This document shows, in pieces, positions 46,801 to 53,614 of a DNA stretch of 64,000 nt (positions within the stretch are counted from its first letter, which is position 1; the number at the start of each line of letters is the position of its first letter). The DNA comes from Streptomyces mirabilis. Lineage in GTDB: Bacteria; Actinomycetota; Actinomycetes; Streptomycetales; Streptomycetaceae. The notes beneath the pieces were generated by a model, which worked only from the letters and a program-made list of their open reading frames with translations, was not told the DNA's origin and ran no database searches. Made by a program: the position numbers and the translations under genes. Location: NCBI RefSeq assembly GCF_039503195.1, contig NZ_JBCJKP010000001.1:2790001-2854000 (forward strand). The letters run 5' to 3'.

Positions 46801-48109
46801 GGACCTCCTGCTCCAGCACCGCGCCTACGCCTACCGAGCCGACGGCTACGTCACCGAAGTCCGCGAACTCACCTCCGGAACCCGCCGCTACGACCTCGAT
46901 GTCATGGGACGAGTCACGGGCGTACGCGGTCACGGATGGACCGAGACCTATGCGTACGACACGTCGGGCAACCTCGCCCACGCTTCGGCGCCGGCCCATG
47001 ACGCGGCCGGTGACCAGGAATCCGAGGGCACCCTCGTCCGCCGCTCCGGCCGCACGTCGTACGAGTACGACGCGCAGGGCCGCCTGGTACGCAAGACCCG
47101 CAAGCTGCTCAACGGGCAGCAACGGATCTGGACGCTCACCTGGAACGCGGAGGACCGTCTCACCGAGGCAACGACACCGGAGGGCGAGCGCTGGCACTAC
47201 GCATACGATCCGCTCGGTCGCCGCATGTCCAAGTGCCGTCTCCGCGAGGATGGTTCAGAGACCGATCGCACTCACTTCACCTGGGACGACACCCAACTCG
47301 CCGAACAGCGGGCCCCTGATGGCGGGGTCACCACCTGGGACTACGCCCCCGGCACACACCGCCCTCTCGCTCAGACCACTCACCGACCTGCGGAGGTGGC
47401 CCGGGGCACCTCGTTCCTCGCCCAGCTCGCCGTGGACACGACGGCCGACCGCACGGTCCGCTTCCACGCTGTCGTCACGGACTCGGTCGGTACCCCGACC
47501 GAACTCGTCTCCACCGACGGCAACGTGGCCTGGCAGCGCCGTACCACCCTCTGGGGAACGAGGTATCCGGCGCCCACGGACGATCACGAGTCCGTGGACT
47601 GCCCGCTCCGGTTTCCGGGCCAGTACGCGGACCCCGAAACCGGCCTGCATCACAACTTCCACCGGTACTACGACCCGGAGACCGCACGCTATGTCTCGTC
47701 CGACCCGCTCGGTCTGGACGCTGGCCCGAACCCATACTGGTACGGCCCGCATCCGCTGACCTGGATCGACCCCTACGGGCTCGCGATCTGCCGCACCACT
47801 CCGAGGCTTGAGGACGGCAACCCCAAGGAGGGCTGGCAGCACATCGACGAACGTCACATCGCGGGTACCGCGAACGGCGGCCACGGCGATCTCCTGCCTC
47901 CGTCGACCACACGCGCCCAGGTGGAGAAGGCCGCGGAGACGATGATCGAGAAGGGCACACGCGTTTCGGATCCTGCGCGCCGGATGCAGACCTACGAGAA
48001 GAGGATGATCGTGAACGGAATGCGGGCCCGGTACCGCCTGGTCGTCGACTCGGACGACGGGAATCGCATCATCACCTTCTTCCCGGTAGGAAAGAGCTAC
48101 ACCCCGTGA
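43829..48109 (+). CDS. Rhs-family polymorphic toxin with C-terminal nuclease-like toxin domain
   Basis: A 1,426-residue protein. The N-terminal ~110 residues are helical and WXG100-like (AATAWRTFADSVDDVRGPV, FEKFWNRYAKG). Residues ~115-230 hold Ala/Gly-rich hydrophobic segments. A DUF6531 block (VGEPIDVATGAMLMSQTDL) follows near 270, then about 700 residues of YD repeats (YDASGN/YDAAGRL types) forming the cocoon. The RHS core ends with YYDPETARYVSSDPLGL and the boundary DPYGL (residues 1314-1318). The last 107 residues are the variable toxin: GWQHIDERHI near 1335, TRAQVEKAAETMIEKG and the ending DDGNRIITFFPVGKSY. This resembles EndoU/BECR-type RNase toxins, but the family is uncertain. The GTG start at 43829 follows GGGAGCG. 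Confidence 0.88.
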   Translation: MSVEDEAKKILLKLGLWWPDANSGSLRAAATAWRTFADSVDDVRGPVHTSASSLIHHNTGESIDAFEKFWNRYAKGKDAGWLSDLAESSRAMAKALDKFADAIDDAINKLWTQIGIDAAVIAGGVALAFFTAGLASGAAVAAADAIIEFGATMGIAVSTTVAEIAAGTLVAAAFGGIESVTVDLAVAQPLKMVTGLQQGFSLDEVNQAAKDGMIFGGALGAGSGVLKAGVEGAFSDTTPLLLRPPSLRPDLVELGPAARNADRTPCVGEPIDVATGAMLMSQTDLTLPASLPLLFQRTHLSSYRGGVCFGPNWISTLDECVQIDGEGVVFAAADGMRLVYPVPEPDVPTLPLKGARWPLRWDGKPDGVMTITDPATGVVRTFSTPCSSGSFGVFHLPLDSWSDRNGARIDVERDDEGIPFGIRHSGGYYLAVDTQGPRVTALRLLDEPPSRYGPDGPVGDGTLVMRYGYDTSGNLTEVINSSGEPLRFTYDDQGRMTRWTDRNGTWFSYVYDERGRVVRTEGVDGILSGTLTYDEAAATTTYTDSLGRVSSHRYNSEGLVVEETDPLGQVTRTEWDEWGAKPRSVTDPLGRTTRYGYDGSGNLTELTLPDGSVARAAYDASALPTEILEPGGATWRHTYDERGNLLTTVDPVGAMTQYTYDESGRPTTVTDALGHTRTTAYDAAGLPVALTDELGHTTSVRRDSFGRIVDVTDPLGHTTRMGWTTDGKPAWREQADGSRELWTWDAEGNLLTHTDLAGNTTHRTAGHFDVAASRTDPDGATYAFAYDTELRLTGVTNPQGLTWSYSYDAAGRLTAETDFNGRTITYTHDAAGGLLSRANGAGETLHFTRDTLGRVTEQFDDTGTVTRYAYGPDGHLAHAANADVDITIEHDALGRVLTETVNGRTTGNTYDALGRRTRRRTPSGITSQWTYDAAGRPAELRVSDGELRFTYDAAGRETRRLIGTDTVLSQSWDASDRLTAQSLTTRGAGAADLLLQHRAYAYRADGYVTEVRELTSGTRRYDLDVMGRVTGVRGHGWTETYAYDTSGNLAHASAPAHDAAGDQESEGTLVRRSGRTSYEYDAQGRLVRKTRKLLNGQQRIWTLTWNAEDRLTEATTPEGERWHYAYDPLGRRMSKCRLREDGSETDRTHFTWDDTQLAEQRAPDGGVTTWDYAPGTHRPLAQTTHRPAEVARGTSFLAQLAVDTTADRTVRFHAVVTDSVGTPTELVSTDGNVAWQRRTTLWGTRYPAPTDDHESVDCPLRFPGQYADPETGLHHNFHRYYDPETARYVSSDPLGLDAGPNPYWYGPHPLTWIDPYGLAICRTTPRLEDGNPKEGWQHIDERHIAGTANGGHGDLLPPSTTRAQVEKAAETMIEKGTRVSDPARRMQTYEKRMIVNGMRARYRLVVDSDDGNRIITFFPVGKSYTP

Positions 48110-48699
48110 TCACTGTGCAGTTCACCGTTCGACCCGGCCAGGGCGACCCCAGCGGATTCGACCTCGGTGACATGTCCGTCACCGGGGGTCTCGGTACGGC
48201 AGACTCAGCAGGCCGTACCCCCGACCAGGGCATGATGATCTACCTCTCGGTGACACAGCTGCTGGACAGCCTCCGCGCTTTTCTCAGCGGCCATGGCAAA
48301 ACGCTCACTTTCACCGGTGTCGACACCTCGTTCAGCCTCGTCTTCCGGCGCACCAAGGACGGAATCTCCGTCGCCTTCAAGGACGGCATCATCGCCCGCA
48401 CGGCGTCGGACGAACTAGCATCAGCGGTACTGGGTGCGGCCGAATCACTGTCCCTCACCCTCCCCCCGGGGATCCTGCCGCATCCGACTACGCGGACGCC
48501 TTGGCAGCTTTTCGTCCACTCGTGTCCAGGCACGAGCATGGCGGCGGTCATTGACGTGAACAGAGGAACCGTTACCGGTCGCCACGTCTTCACGAGGACT
48601 CTCTCCGAGGCAACGGAAGACAGCAGTCCCGACGCTCGCGCCGCATGGTCGCGGCTCCGCCGGCCGTTGGCCGTCGACTGGAGGGTGGCCGTCGGGTAG
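48106..48699 (+). CDS. Putative immunity protein of the Rhs toxin, probably frameshifted near 48468
   Basis: The GTG at 48106 overlaps the toxin stop (GTGA), the usual place for an immunity gene. As read it gives 197 residues starting ITVQFTVRPGQGDPSGFDL, with no family I recognise. After residue ~120 the sequence stops looking protein-like, and the last ~15 residues are the antisense of a pectate lyase stub. One extra base in the C6G4 run at 48462-48471 would instead give LPPGDPAASDYADALAAFRP and a stop at 48552-48554, a 149-residue protein. I favour a one-base deletion (real or a sequencing error). Confidence 0.6.
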   Translation: MITVQFTVRPGQGDPSGFDLGDMSVTGGLGTADSAGRTPDQGMMIYLSVTQLLDSLRAFLSGHGKTLTFTGVDTSFSLVFRRTKDGISVAFKDGIIARTASDELASAVLGAAESLSLTLPPGILPHPTTRTPWQLFVHSCPGTSMAAVIDVNRGTVTGRHVFTRTLSEATEDSSPDARAAWSRLRRPLAVDWRVAVG

Positions 48700-48875
48700 T
48701 ACGTGCTGGCGCGCACCTGGATGACGGTGCCGGCGGTGGCGTTCTTGATGGCGCTGGTGAGGTCGGCCGTGGTGCTGACGACGACGGTCGCCGCCTGGGC
48801 CTGGGTGGGCAGGACGGCGAGTCCGGCGCCGAGCGCCAGGGCGGCGCCGAGGACGAGAGCGGTTCGACGAGACAT
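48663..48875 (-). pseudogene. 5' stub of a PL9 pectate lyase gene next to the toxin module
   Basis: Seventy-one codons remain: an ATG at 48875 with a GAAAGGA site, signal peptide RTALVLGAALALGAGLAV..AQA, then VVVSTTADLTSAIKNATAGT and VIQVRASTYYPTATLQSTANG. The intact PL9 protein at 38822-39979 has the matching TVSTTAQLQTAVADAAAGT and TYYPTATLKSTANG. Homology stops at 48663, beyond which the frame runs into unrelated sequence of the immunity region. The promoter and ribosome site look intact, but the enzyme body is gone. It lies directly upstream of the pectinesterase genes' 3' end, so it was probably part of the pectinase array. Confidence 0.85.
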
Positions 48876-48934
48876 GGAGTGCGGTCCTTTCGTCGATACG
48901 GTGGGGGACTGCTGCGCTGCCTTCTGCGGGAACA

Positions 48935-49951
48935 TCACGGGCGCCAGTCGCCCAGATACGCCGCACGCGTGTGCGACACGGCTTCCGTGTCCGTGAGCTG
49001 GGGACGGTTCTCCGGCACGGTGATCTCCGCGCCGGGGCCGGTGTTGCGGTACTCGCGAAAGCGCATGGACTGCCAGGGGTAGGCCTCGCGCATGTTGACG
49101 TAGGGCGCCACCGCGTCGATGCCGGGGCCGAGTTCCGTCTCCCGTACGACCAGGGACGGCCGGGCGGTCGTCTCGTACGACGGCACCCACGGCCGCGCGA
49201 TCTTGTACGCGCCGTCCTGCGCGCCCGAGGTGACCCGGCCGCGCAGAGCCAGGAAACCGTGCGGGTTGGCGCGGGCCGTGGAGGGCGCGAAGACCATCCC
49301 CTCGGGCTTGAAGGCGACGTCACGGTCGAGGGTGTGGAAGTGGCAGCGCTCGAAGACGGCGGTGGCCCGCCCGAAGACGAAGTCGACGTCGCCCTCGAGG
49401 TAGCAGTCGCGGTAGTACTGGCGGTCGAAGGCGGTCAGGGCCGTCGTGTCCGCGAACAGGGTGTCCTGGTGTGCCAGCAGGCGGACGTGGGTGAAGGACG
49501 AGCGGTCCCCGGTGACGTACGCCGCCACCGCCTGGGTCCCGGTGATGTCCGGGTGGTCGGCCCGCAGCCAGTCGTTGGCGAGCGTCAACCCGCGCACGGT
49601 GAGCCCCGGCGCCGCCGAGGTGAAGGTGGCGGAGCCCGCGGTGCCGTACGTCCCCGAGCCGTCCGGCTTCTGGGTGCCATTGGCGTTGTCGTACACGACG
49701 ACGGCGTCGCGCGGGTCGCGGCCGGCGCCGAGCAGCGTCAGGCCGGCCTTGTCGGCGGGGATGTTCACGACCTCGCGGTACGTGCCCGGGTGCACGACGA
49801 TCGTCCAGCCGGCGCCCCTCACCGCGTCGACGGCGGTCTGGACGGAGTCACCGGGTCGGACGTGCAGCACCCGGCGCCCGCCCGCGAAGGCGGGAGTCGC
49901 GCCGACGACACCGAGCGCACCTGCCGTGGCGAGAAAGGCGCGTCGGCGCAT
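48935..49951 (-). CDS. Secreted pectinesterase, CE8 family (distal copy)
   Basis: Removes methyl esters from homogalacturonan so that pectate lyases can act. The 338-residue protein has a twin-arginine-type signal (RRRAFLATAGALGVVGATPAFA). CE8 motifs are VVHPGTYREVVNI, GTQAVAAYVTGDRSSF, LLAHQDTLFAD, the catalytic aspartate in YLEGDVDFVFGRATAVFE and the arginine region KIARPWVP. The start follows the stop of the other pectinesterase gene with one base between. The two proteins are clearly paralogues from a tandem duplication. Confidence 0.92.
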   Translation of the reverse strand: MRRRAFLATAGALGVVGATPAFAGGRRVLHVRPGDSVQTAVDAVRGAGWTIVVHPGTYREVVNIPADKAGLTLLGAGRDPRDAVVVYDNANGTQKPDGSGTYGTAGSATFTSAAPGLTVRGLTLANDWLRADHPDITGTQAVAAYVTGDRSSFTHVRLLAHQDTLFADTTALTAFDRQYYRDCYLEGDVDFVFGRATAVFERCHFHTLDRDVAFKPEGMVFAPSTARANPHGFLALRGRVTSGAQDGAYKIARPWVPSYETTARPSLVVRETELGPGIDAVAPYVNMREAYPWQSMRFREYRNTGPGAEITVPENRPQLTDTEAVSHTRAAYLGDWRP

Positions 49952-49952
49952 C

Positions 49953-51083
49953 TCAACACCCCTTCCACGGTGTCCAGTCGCCGAGGTACGCCTCCCGGGT
50001 CGCCGACTCGGCCTCCCCGTGGCTCAGTTGGGGACGATTCTGCGGAACGCTGACGACCGCGCCCGGCCCCGTGTTCCGGTACTCGGCGAAGCGCTGGCTC
50101 TGCCACGGGTAGGCGTCCGCCATGTTGGTGTAGGGCGCGACGGCGTCGATCCCGGCGGCGAGGCGGGTGTCACGGACGGTCAGCATGGGCCGGGCGGTGG
50201 TGTCCGAGCCGGGCACCCAGGGGCGGGCGAGCTTGTAGTACGCGTCCGGGGCCTCGCTGCTGACACGGCCGTGGGTCACCAGGTAGCCGCGCGGGTTGGT
50301 GAGCGCGGTGGAGGGGGCGAAGACGAAGCCGTAGGGGGCGGTCGCCACGTCCGTGCGGTTCAGGGTGCGGAAGTGGCAGCGCTCGAAGACGGCGGTCGCC
50401 CGGCCGAAGACGAAGTCCACGTCACCTTCGGCGTAACAGTCGCGGTAGTACTGGCGGGCGAAGGTGCCGAGCGCGATCGAGTCGGCGTACAGCGTGTCCT
50501 GGTGGCCCAGGAACCGGCACCCCACGAAGGCCGAGCGGTCGCCCTGCACCTTGACGGCGACCGCCTGAGTGCCGGTGATCTCGGGGTGGTCGGCGCGCAG
50601 GAAGTCGTTGGCGAAGGTGATCGAGCGGGCGGTGAACCCGTCGGCCTGCACAGTGGTGGTGGCCGACCCGGTGGTCCCGTAGGTGCCACCGCCGGGCTTC
50701 GGGGTGCCGTTGGCGTTGTCGTACACGACGACGACGTCACGCGGGTCCCCGGAGGCGCCGATCCAGGTCATCTCCGTACGGTCGACACCGACGGCGACCG
50801 TCTCGCGGTACGTGCCCGGCGCGACGACCAGCGTGTGTCCGGACCCGCTCGCAGCGCTGACGGCGGCCTGGACGGTGGTGTGGTCGCCGAGGCCGCCGGG
50901 GTGGACGTACAGGGTGCGCTCGGTGAGCCGGGCGGACGGCGAACCGTAACGCCCGAAGGGGGACTTCTCCTGGGGCCGCGCGGGAGTCGCGAGGCCGAGC
51001 GCGAGAGCGGCTCCGGCACTGGCGACGAGGAAGGTTCTCCGGCTGGGGACGGCAGGGCCGGGTGGGGTGGTGCGGGAGAGCAT
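49953..51083 (-). CDS. Secreted pectinesterase, CE8 family (proximal copy)
   Basis: A 376-residue paralogue of the next gene. It has a twin-arginine-like signal (SRRTFLVASAGAALALGLA). Visible CE8 motifs are VVAPGTYRETVAV, GTQAVAVKVQGDRSAF, LGHQDTLYADS, YAEGDVDFVFGRATAVFE and KLARPWVPGSD. Both enzymes end with the same NRPQLS/T..EA...TR.AYLGDW pattern. It is located between PL1 and the second pectinesterase on the minus strand and is probably co-transcribed with the latter. Confidence 0.92.
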   Translation of the reverse strand: MLSRTTPPGPAVPSRRTFLVASAGAALALGLATPARPQEKSPFGRYGSPSARLTERTLYVHPGGLGDHTTVQAAVSAASGSGHTLVVAPGTYRETVAVGVDRTEMTWIGASGDPRDVVVVYDNANGTPKPGGGTYGTTGSATTTVQADGFTARSITFANDFLRADHPEITGTQAVAVKVQGDRSAFVGCRFLGHQDTLYADSIALGTFARQYYRDCYAEGDVDFVFGRATAVFERCHFRTLNRTDVATAPYGFVFAPSTALTNPRGYLVTHGRVSSEAPDAYYKLARPWVPGSDTTARPMLTVRDTRLAAGIDAVAPYTNMADAYPWQSQRFAEYRNTGPGAVVSVPQNRPQLSHGEAESATREAYLGDWTPWKGC

Positions 51084-51219
51084 GGCGATGCTCCTTCGCT
51101 GTGCCGCGAGGCTCAGAGGCCTCGCGGGCTCTGCGGGAGGGAAGAGGGCCGGAGCGGCGCGCCCTGGGTGAGGGGCGGTGCGGAGCCGCTCCGGCCTGAC
51201 CGGGAAGGGGAAGGATCGG

Positions 51220-51285
51220 AGCCGGTCGAGCGGATCAGCCGGTCGACCGAGTCAGCTGATCGACCGGATCAGCCGGTCAGCAGAT
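51220..51285. repeat. Iterated gatcagccggtcga repeats and hairpin after PL1
   Basis: Short related words (gatcagccggtc, gatcgaccgg, gccggtcgag) recur over 65 bases. They include a perfect eight-base stem, ccggtcga at 51239-51246 with tcgaccgg at 51260-51267. The hairpin begins just beyond the PL1 stop and probably terminates that gene; the left end of the block also covers the last PL1 codons. Confidence 0.55.
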
Positions 51286-52611
51286 CTTTCCGGCGCCCGC
51301 CCCGTGGTCCACGATCCGCGGCACCGCCCTGGGCGAGTCGACCTTCGTGCGCAGGGTCGGCGTCCATCCGGCCCCGGACTGCAGCGTCTCGGCCGGGATC
51401 TCCGCGTTGTGCACGGCGATCAGGTCGGTGGCCGCCCCGTTGACGTAGTTGTCCGCGGCGGTGAGCGGCGCCTCCTTCCACTTCTTCAGGACGGTCGCCG
51501 CGCTGACCCCGGCGGGGAGCGTGAACGCGTTGTGCTCGGCGACGAGTTGGGACTCCATGCCGATGCCGTAGCTGTAGGAGTAGCCGTCGCCCGCGACGAA
51601 GTGGTTGTTGTACGAGTCGACCCGGCCGAAGCGGACACGCGGCGCGCGCTCGACGAGGTTCGAGAACAGGTTGTGGTGGAAGGTGACCTTGAGGTGGCCC
51701 CGGTCGACCACCGCGGTGGACGCGCTGTCGCTGTTGCCGATGAGGATCGTCTTGTCGTGGTCGGCGAAGACGTTCCAGGAAGCGGTCACGTAGTCCGCGC
51801 CCTTGACGATGTCCAGCTCGCCGTCGTGCTGCTCGAAGATCCGGCCGAAGTACGTGGGCAGCGTGCTGTCGGGGTGGTCCCCGTCGGTGAAGGTGTTGTG
51901 GTCCAGCCAGACGTGCGTGGAGCCGTACACCACCGCGCTGTCGTACTCGGAGTTCCAGTTGCCGACGGAGGTGTCGGTCGGATCCCACTGCGGGAAGCAG
52001 TCGAGCGGGCTCTCGAAGGTGAGGTTGCGGACGATGACGTTGTCCACGGCCTTGATCTGGAGGCTGGCGCCCTTGAACCCCGCGCCCCTGCCGAGGCCGA
52101 CGAGGGTGGTGTTGGCGGGGATCTCCGCTTTGATGGCGGTGTCCTGGTTGGCGGCGGAGGCGCGACGCAGGCCTTCGGGGCTGTCGTCCGGCTCGGCGTC
52201 CAGGTTCGTGCCGTATCCCCAGTTCTCTGGCGAGTACTTCTGCAGATAGGCGTCGAAGTCGTAGCCCGGCGCGGCGAAGGAGTCGCAGCCCTCGGCGTTG
52301 GCGTCGATCGTGCCCTTCACCTGGATGATCTTCGGGGCTGTGCCGCCGTTCTTCAGCGCGGCCTTGAACTCGGCCCAGGTGGTGACGGTGTACACGTGCG
52401 CGGCGTCGGCCGCCGCGCCACCGGAGGTCCCCGTGCCGTAGGAGCCCCAGCCGTCACCGGCTGCGAGGGTCCCTCGGCCGAGGTCGCCCGACCGGGCCTG
52501 GGCCTGGGCGGTGGTGCCGGTGACGGCGAGGGCCAGGGCGGTGCAACCGACCAGCAGGGCCGTCGTCGCCTGCCGTGTCATGACATGTGCATGCCATCTC
52601 TGTGTCTTCAC
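51277..52611 (-). CDS. Secreted pectate lyase, PL1 family
   Basis: Cleaves polygalacturonate by beta-elimination with calcium. The 444-residue protein has a signal peptide (ATTALLVGCTALALAVTG..AQA). PL1 motifs are VIVRNLTFESPLDCFPQWDP, HVWLDHNTFTDGDHPDS with the vWiDH block, DYVTASWNVFADHDKTILIGNSDS and the catalytic arginine region VERAPRVRFGRVDSYNNHF. The GTG at 52611 is preferred because AAGGAG lies ten bases upstream; an ATG ten codons later (MTRQATTA) would also leave a full signal peptide. It sits between the acetylesterase and the pectinesterases. Confidence 0.92.
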   Translation of the reverse strand: MKTQRWHAHVMTRQATTALLVGCTALALAVTGTTAQAQARSGDLGRGTLAAGDGWGSYGTGTSGGAAADAAHVYTVTTWAEFKAALKNGGTAPKIIQVKGTIDANAEGCDSFAAPGYDFDAYLQKYSPENWGYGTNLDAEPDDSPEGLRRASAANQDTAIKAEIPANTTLVGLGRGAGFKGASLQIKAVDNVIVRNLTFESPLDCFPQWDPTDTSVGNWNSEYDSAVVYGSTHVWLDHNTFTDGDHPDSTLPTYFGRIFEQHDGELDIVKGADYVTASWNVFADHDKTILIGNSDSASTAVVDRGHLKVTFHHNLFSNLVERAPRVRFGRVDSYNNHFVAGDGYSYSYGIGMESQLVAEHNAFTLPAGVSAATVLKKWKEAPLTAADNYVNGAATDLIAVHNAEIPAETLQSGAGWTPTLRTKVDSPRAVPRIVDHGAGAGKIC

Positions 52612-52651
52612 TGTGCGGCTCTCCTTCTGGCGGAGGTTCTGTGGAAGGGGG

Positions 52652-53446
52652 TTACGCGGCCGCGTCCGGCCAGGTGATCCAGGACTCGGGGACTTCCTCG
52701 TCCAGCCGGCGCACGTCCCGGTGTGCCAGCACCCGGCGGTGCAGCAGTTCGGCCGTGACGAGACGGGCCACGGCGATCGCACCCGGCGGGTTGAAGTGGG
52801 TGTTGTCCTGCTCGGTCGCGGTCCAGTTGAAGTACTTCTTGGTCTCCTCGACGCCGAGCCGCTGCCACAGGGCGATCGACAGGGCCTGGACGTCGAGCAG
52901 CGCCACGCGCTCCTCCTCGGCGAGGGCACGCATCGCCGCCGGGTAGTCGCCGTGGGTCGGCACGGCGTTGCCGTCCGCGTCGAACTTTCTGCGCTCCACG
53001 GAGGTGGCGAGCACCGGCCGCGCGCCACGGGCCCGCGCCCCGTCGACGTACTGCCGCAGGTAGTCCTGGTACGTCGTCCAGGGCTCGGTGTAGCGGGTCG
53101 GGTCGGCGCTCTTCTCGTCGTTGTGCCCGAACTGGATGAGCAGGAAGTCGCCGGGCCGGATCGCCTCGAAAATGACCTCGAGGCGCCCCTCGTCGACGAA
53201 ACTCTTCGAACTCCGCCCGTTCACGGCGTGGTTGGCGACTTCCAGGTGCTCCCGCAGGAAGAACGCAAGCGCCATGCCCCAGCCGGTCTCCGGCGCGGCG
53301 TCGGCATACTTCTGGGCAGCGGTGGAGTCACCCGCGATGTAGAGGGTGCGGCGACGCTGGGCGGCTTGTGCGGTGCCGGTTGCCCCAAGGGCGACCGGAA
53401 CGGCGGCAAGGGCCGCCGAGGTGACCTGTCTGCGGGTGAGGGACAC
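52652..53446 (-). CDS. Secreted rhamnogalacturonan acetylesterase (SGNH hydrolase, CE12)
   Basis: Removes acetyl groups from rhamnogalacturonan. The 264-residue protein has a signal peptide (LTRRQVTSAALAAVPVALG) with a possible twin-arginine motif. SGNH blocks are clear: LYIAGDSTAAQ (nucleophilic Ser), NGRSSKSF (Gly block), LIQFGHNDEKS (Asn) and NTHFNPPGA with the Asp-x-x-His pair. The GTG at 53446 follows GAAAGG; the frame upstream of it runs into an interspersed repeat. The next gene on the strand is PL1, 40 bases away. Confidence 0.9.
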   Translation of the reverse strand: MSLTRRQVTSAALAAVPVALGATGTAQAAQRRRTLYIAGDSTAAQKYADAAPETGWGMALAFFLREHLEVANHAVNGRSSKSFVDEGRLEVIFEAIRPGDFLLIQFGHNDEKSADPTRYTEPWTTYQDYLRQYVDGARARGARPVLATSVERRKFDADGNAVPTHGDYPAAMRALAEEERVALLDVQALSIALWQRLGVEETKKYFNWTATEQDNTHFNPPGAIAVARLVTAELLHRRVLAHRDVRRLDEEVPESWITWPDAAA

Positions 53447-53489
53447 AGGGGTGTGCCTTTCAAGCAGAGGGTGGGCCCGCGACCCGTCT

Positions 53490-53600
53490 TCAGGGGCGCG
53501 GGGCTGTATCCATGTGCGGCTCCGCCGCGTGGGCGCGACCAGCCACGCCCGGCCCGCGGTCGCCACACAACCTGAAAGACCACGAACCGACCGCACCCGG
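53490..53600. repeat. Interspersed repeat, second family, between RGAE and the sugar-binding protein gene
   Basis: The word atgtgcggctccgccgcgtggg near 53511-53530, followed by cgcgaccagccac, matches the repeat at 30490-30523. It lies in the 168-base gap between the binding-protein stop and the acetylesterase start. It may separate the transporter part of the locus from the secreted enzymes. Confidence 0.75.
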
Positions 53601-53614
53601 CCCAACCAGCGGAG

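Noticed and set aside
43462..48699. Toxin module as a prophage or transposon
   Set aside because: No integrase, transposase, terminal inverted repeats or target duplication was found around it; the only boundary evidence is the truncated PL9 gene.
48240..49190. Long minus-strand frame running through the PL9 stub into the pectinesterase region
   Set aside because: Only the 71 codons from 48875 match a pectate lyase; the flanking parts of the frame are antisense or out-of-frame sequence of neighbouring genes.
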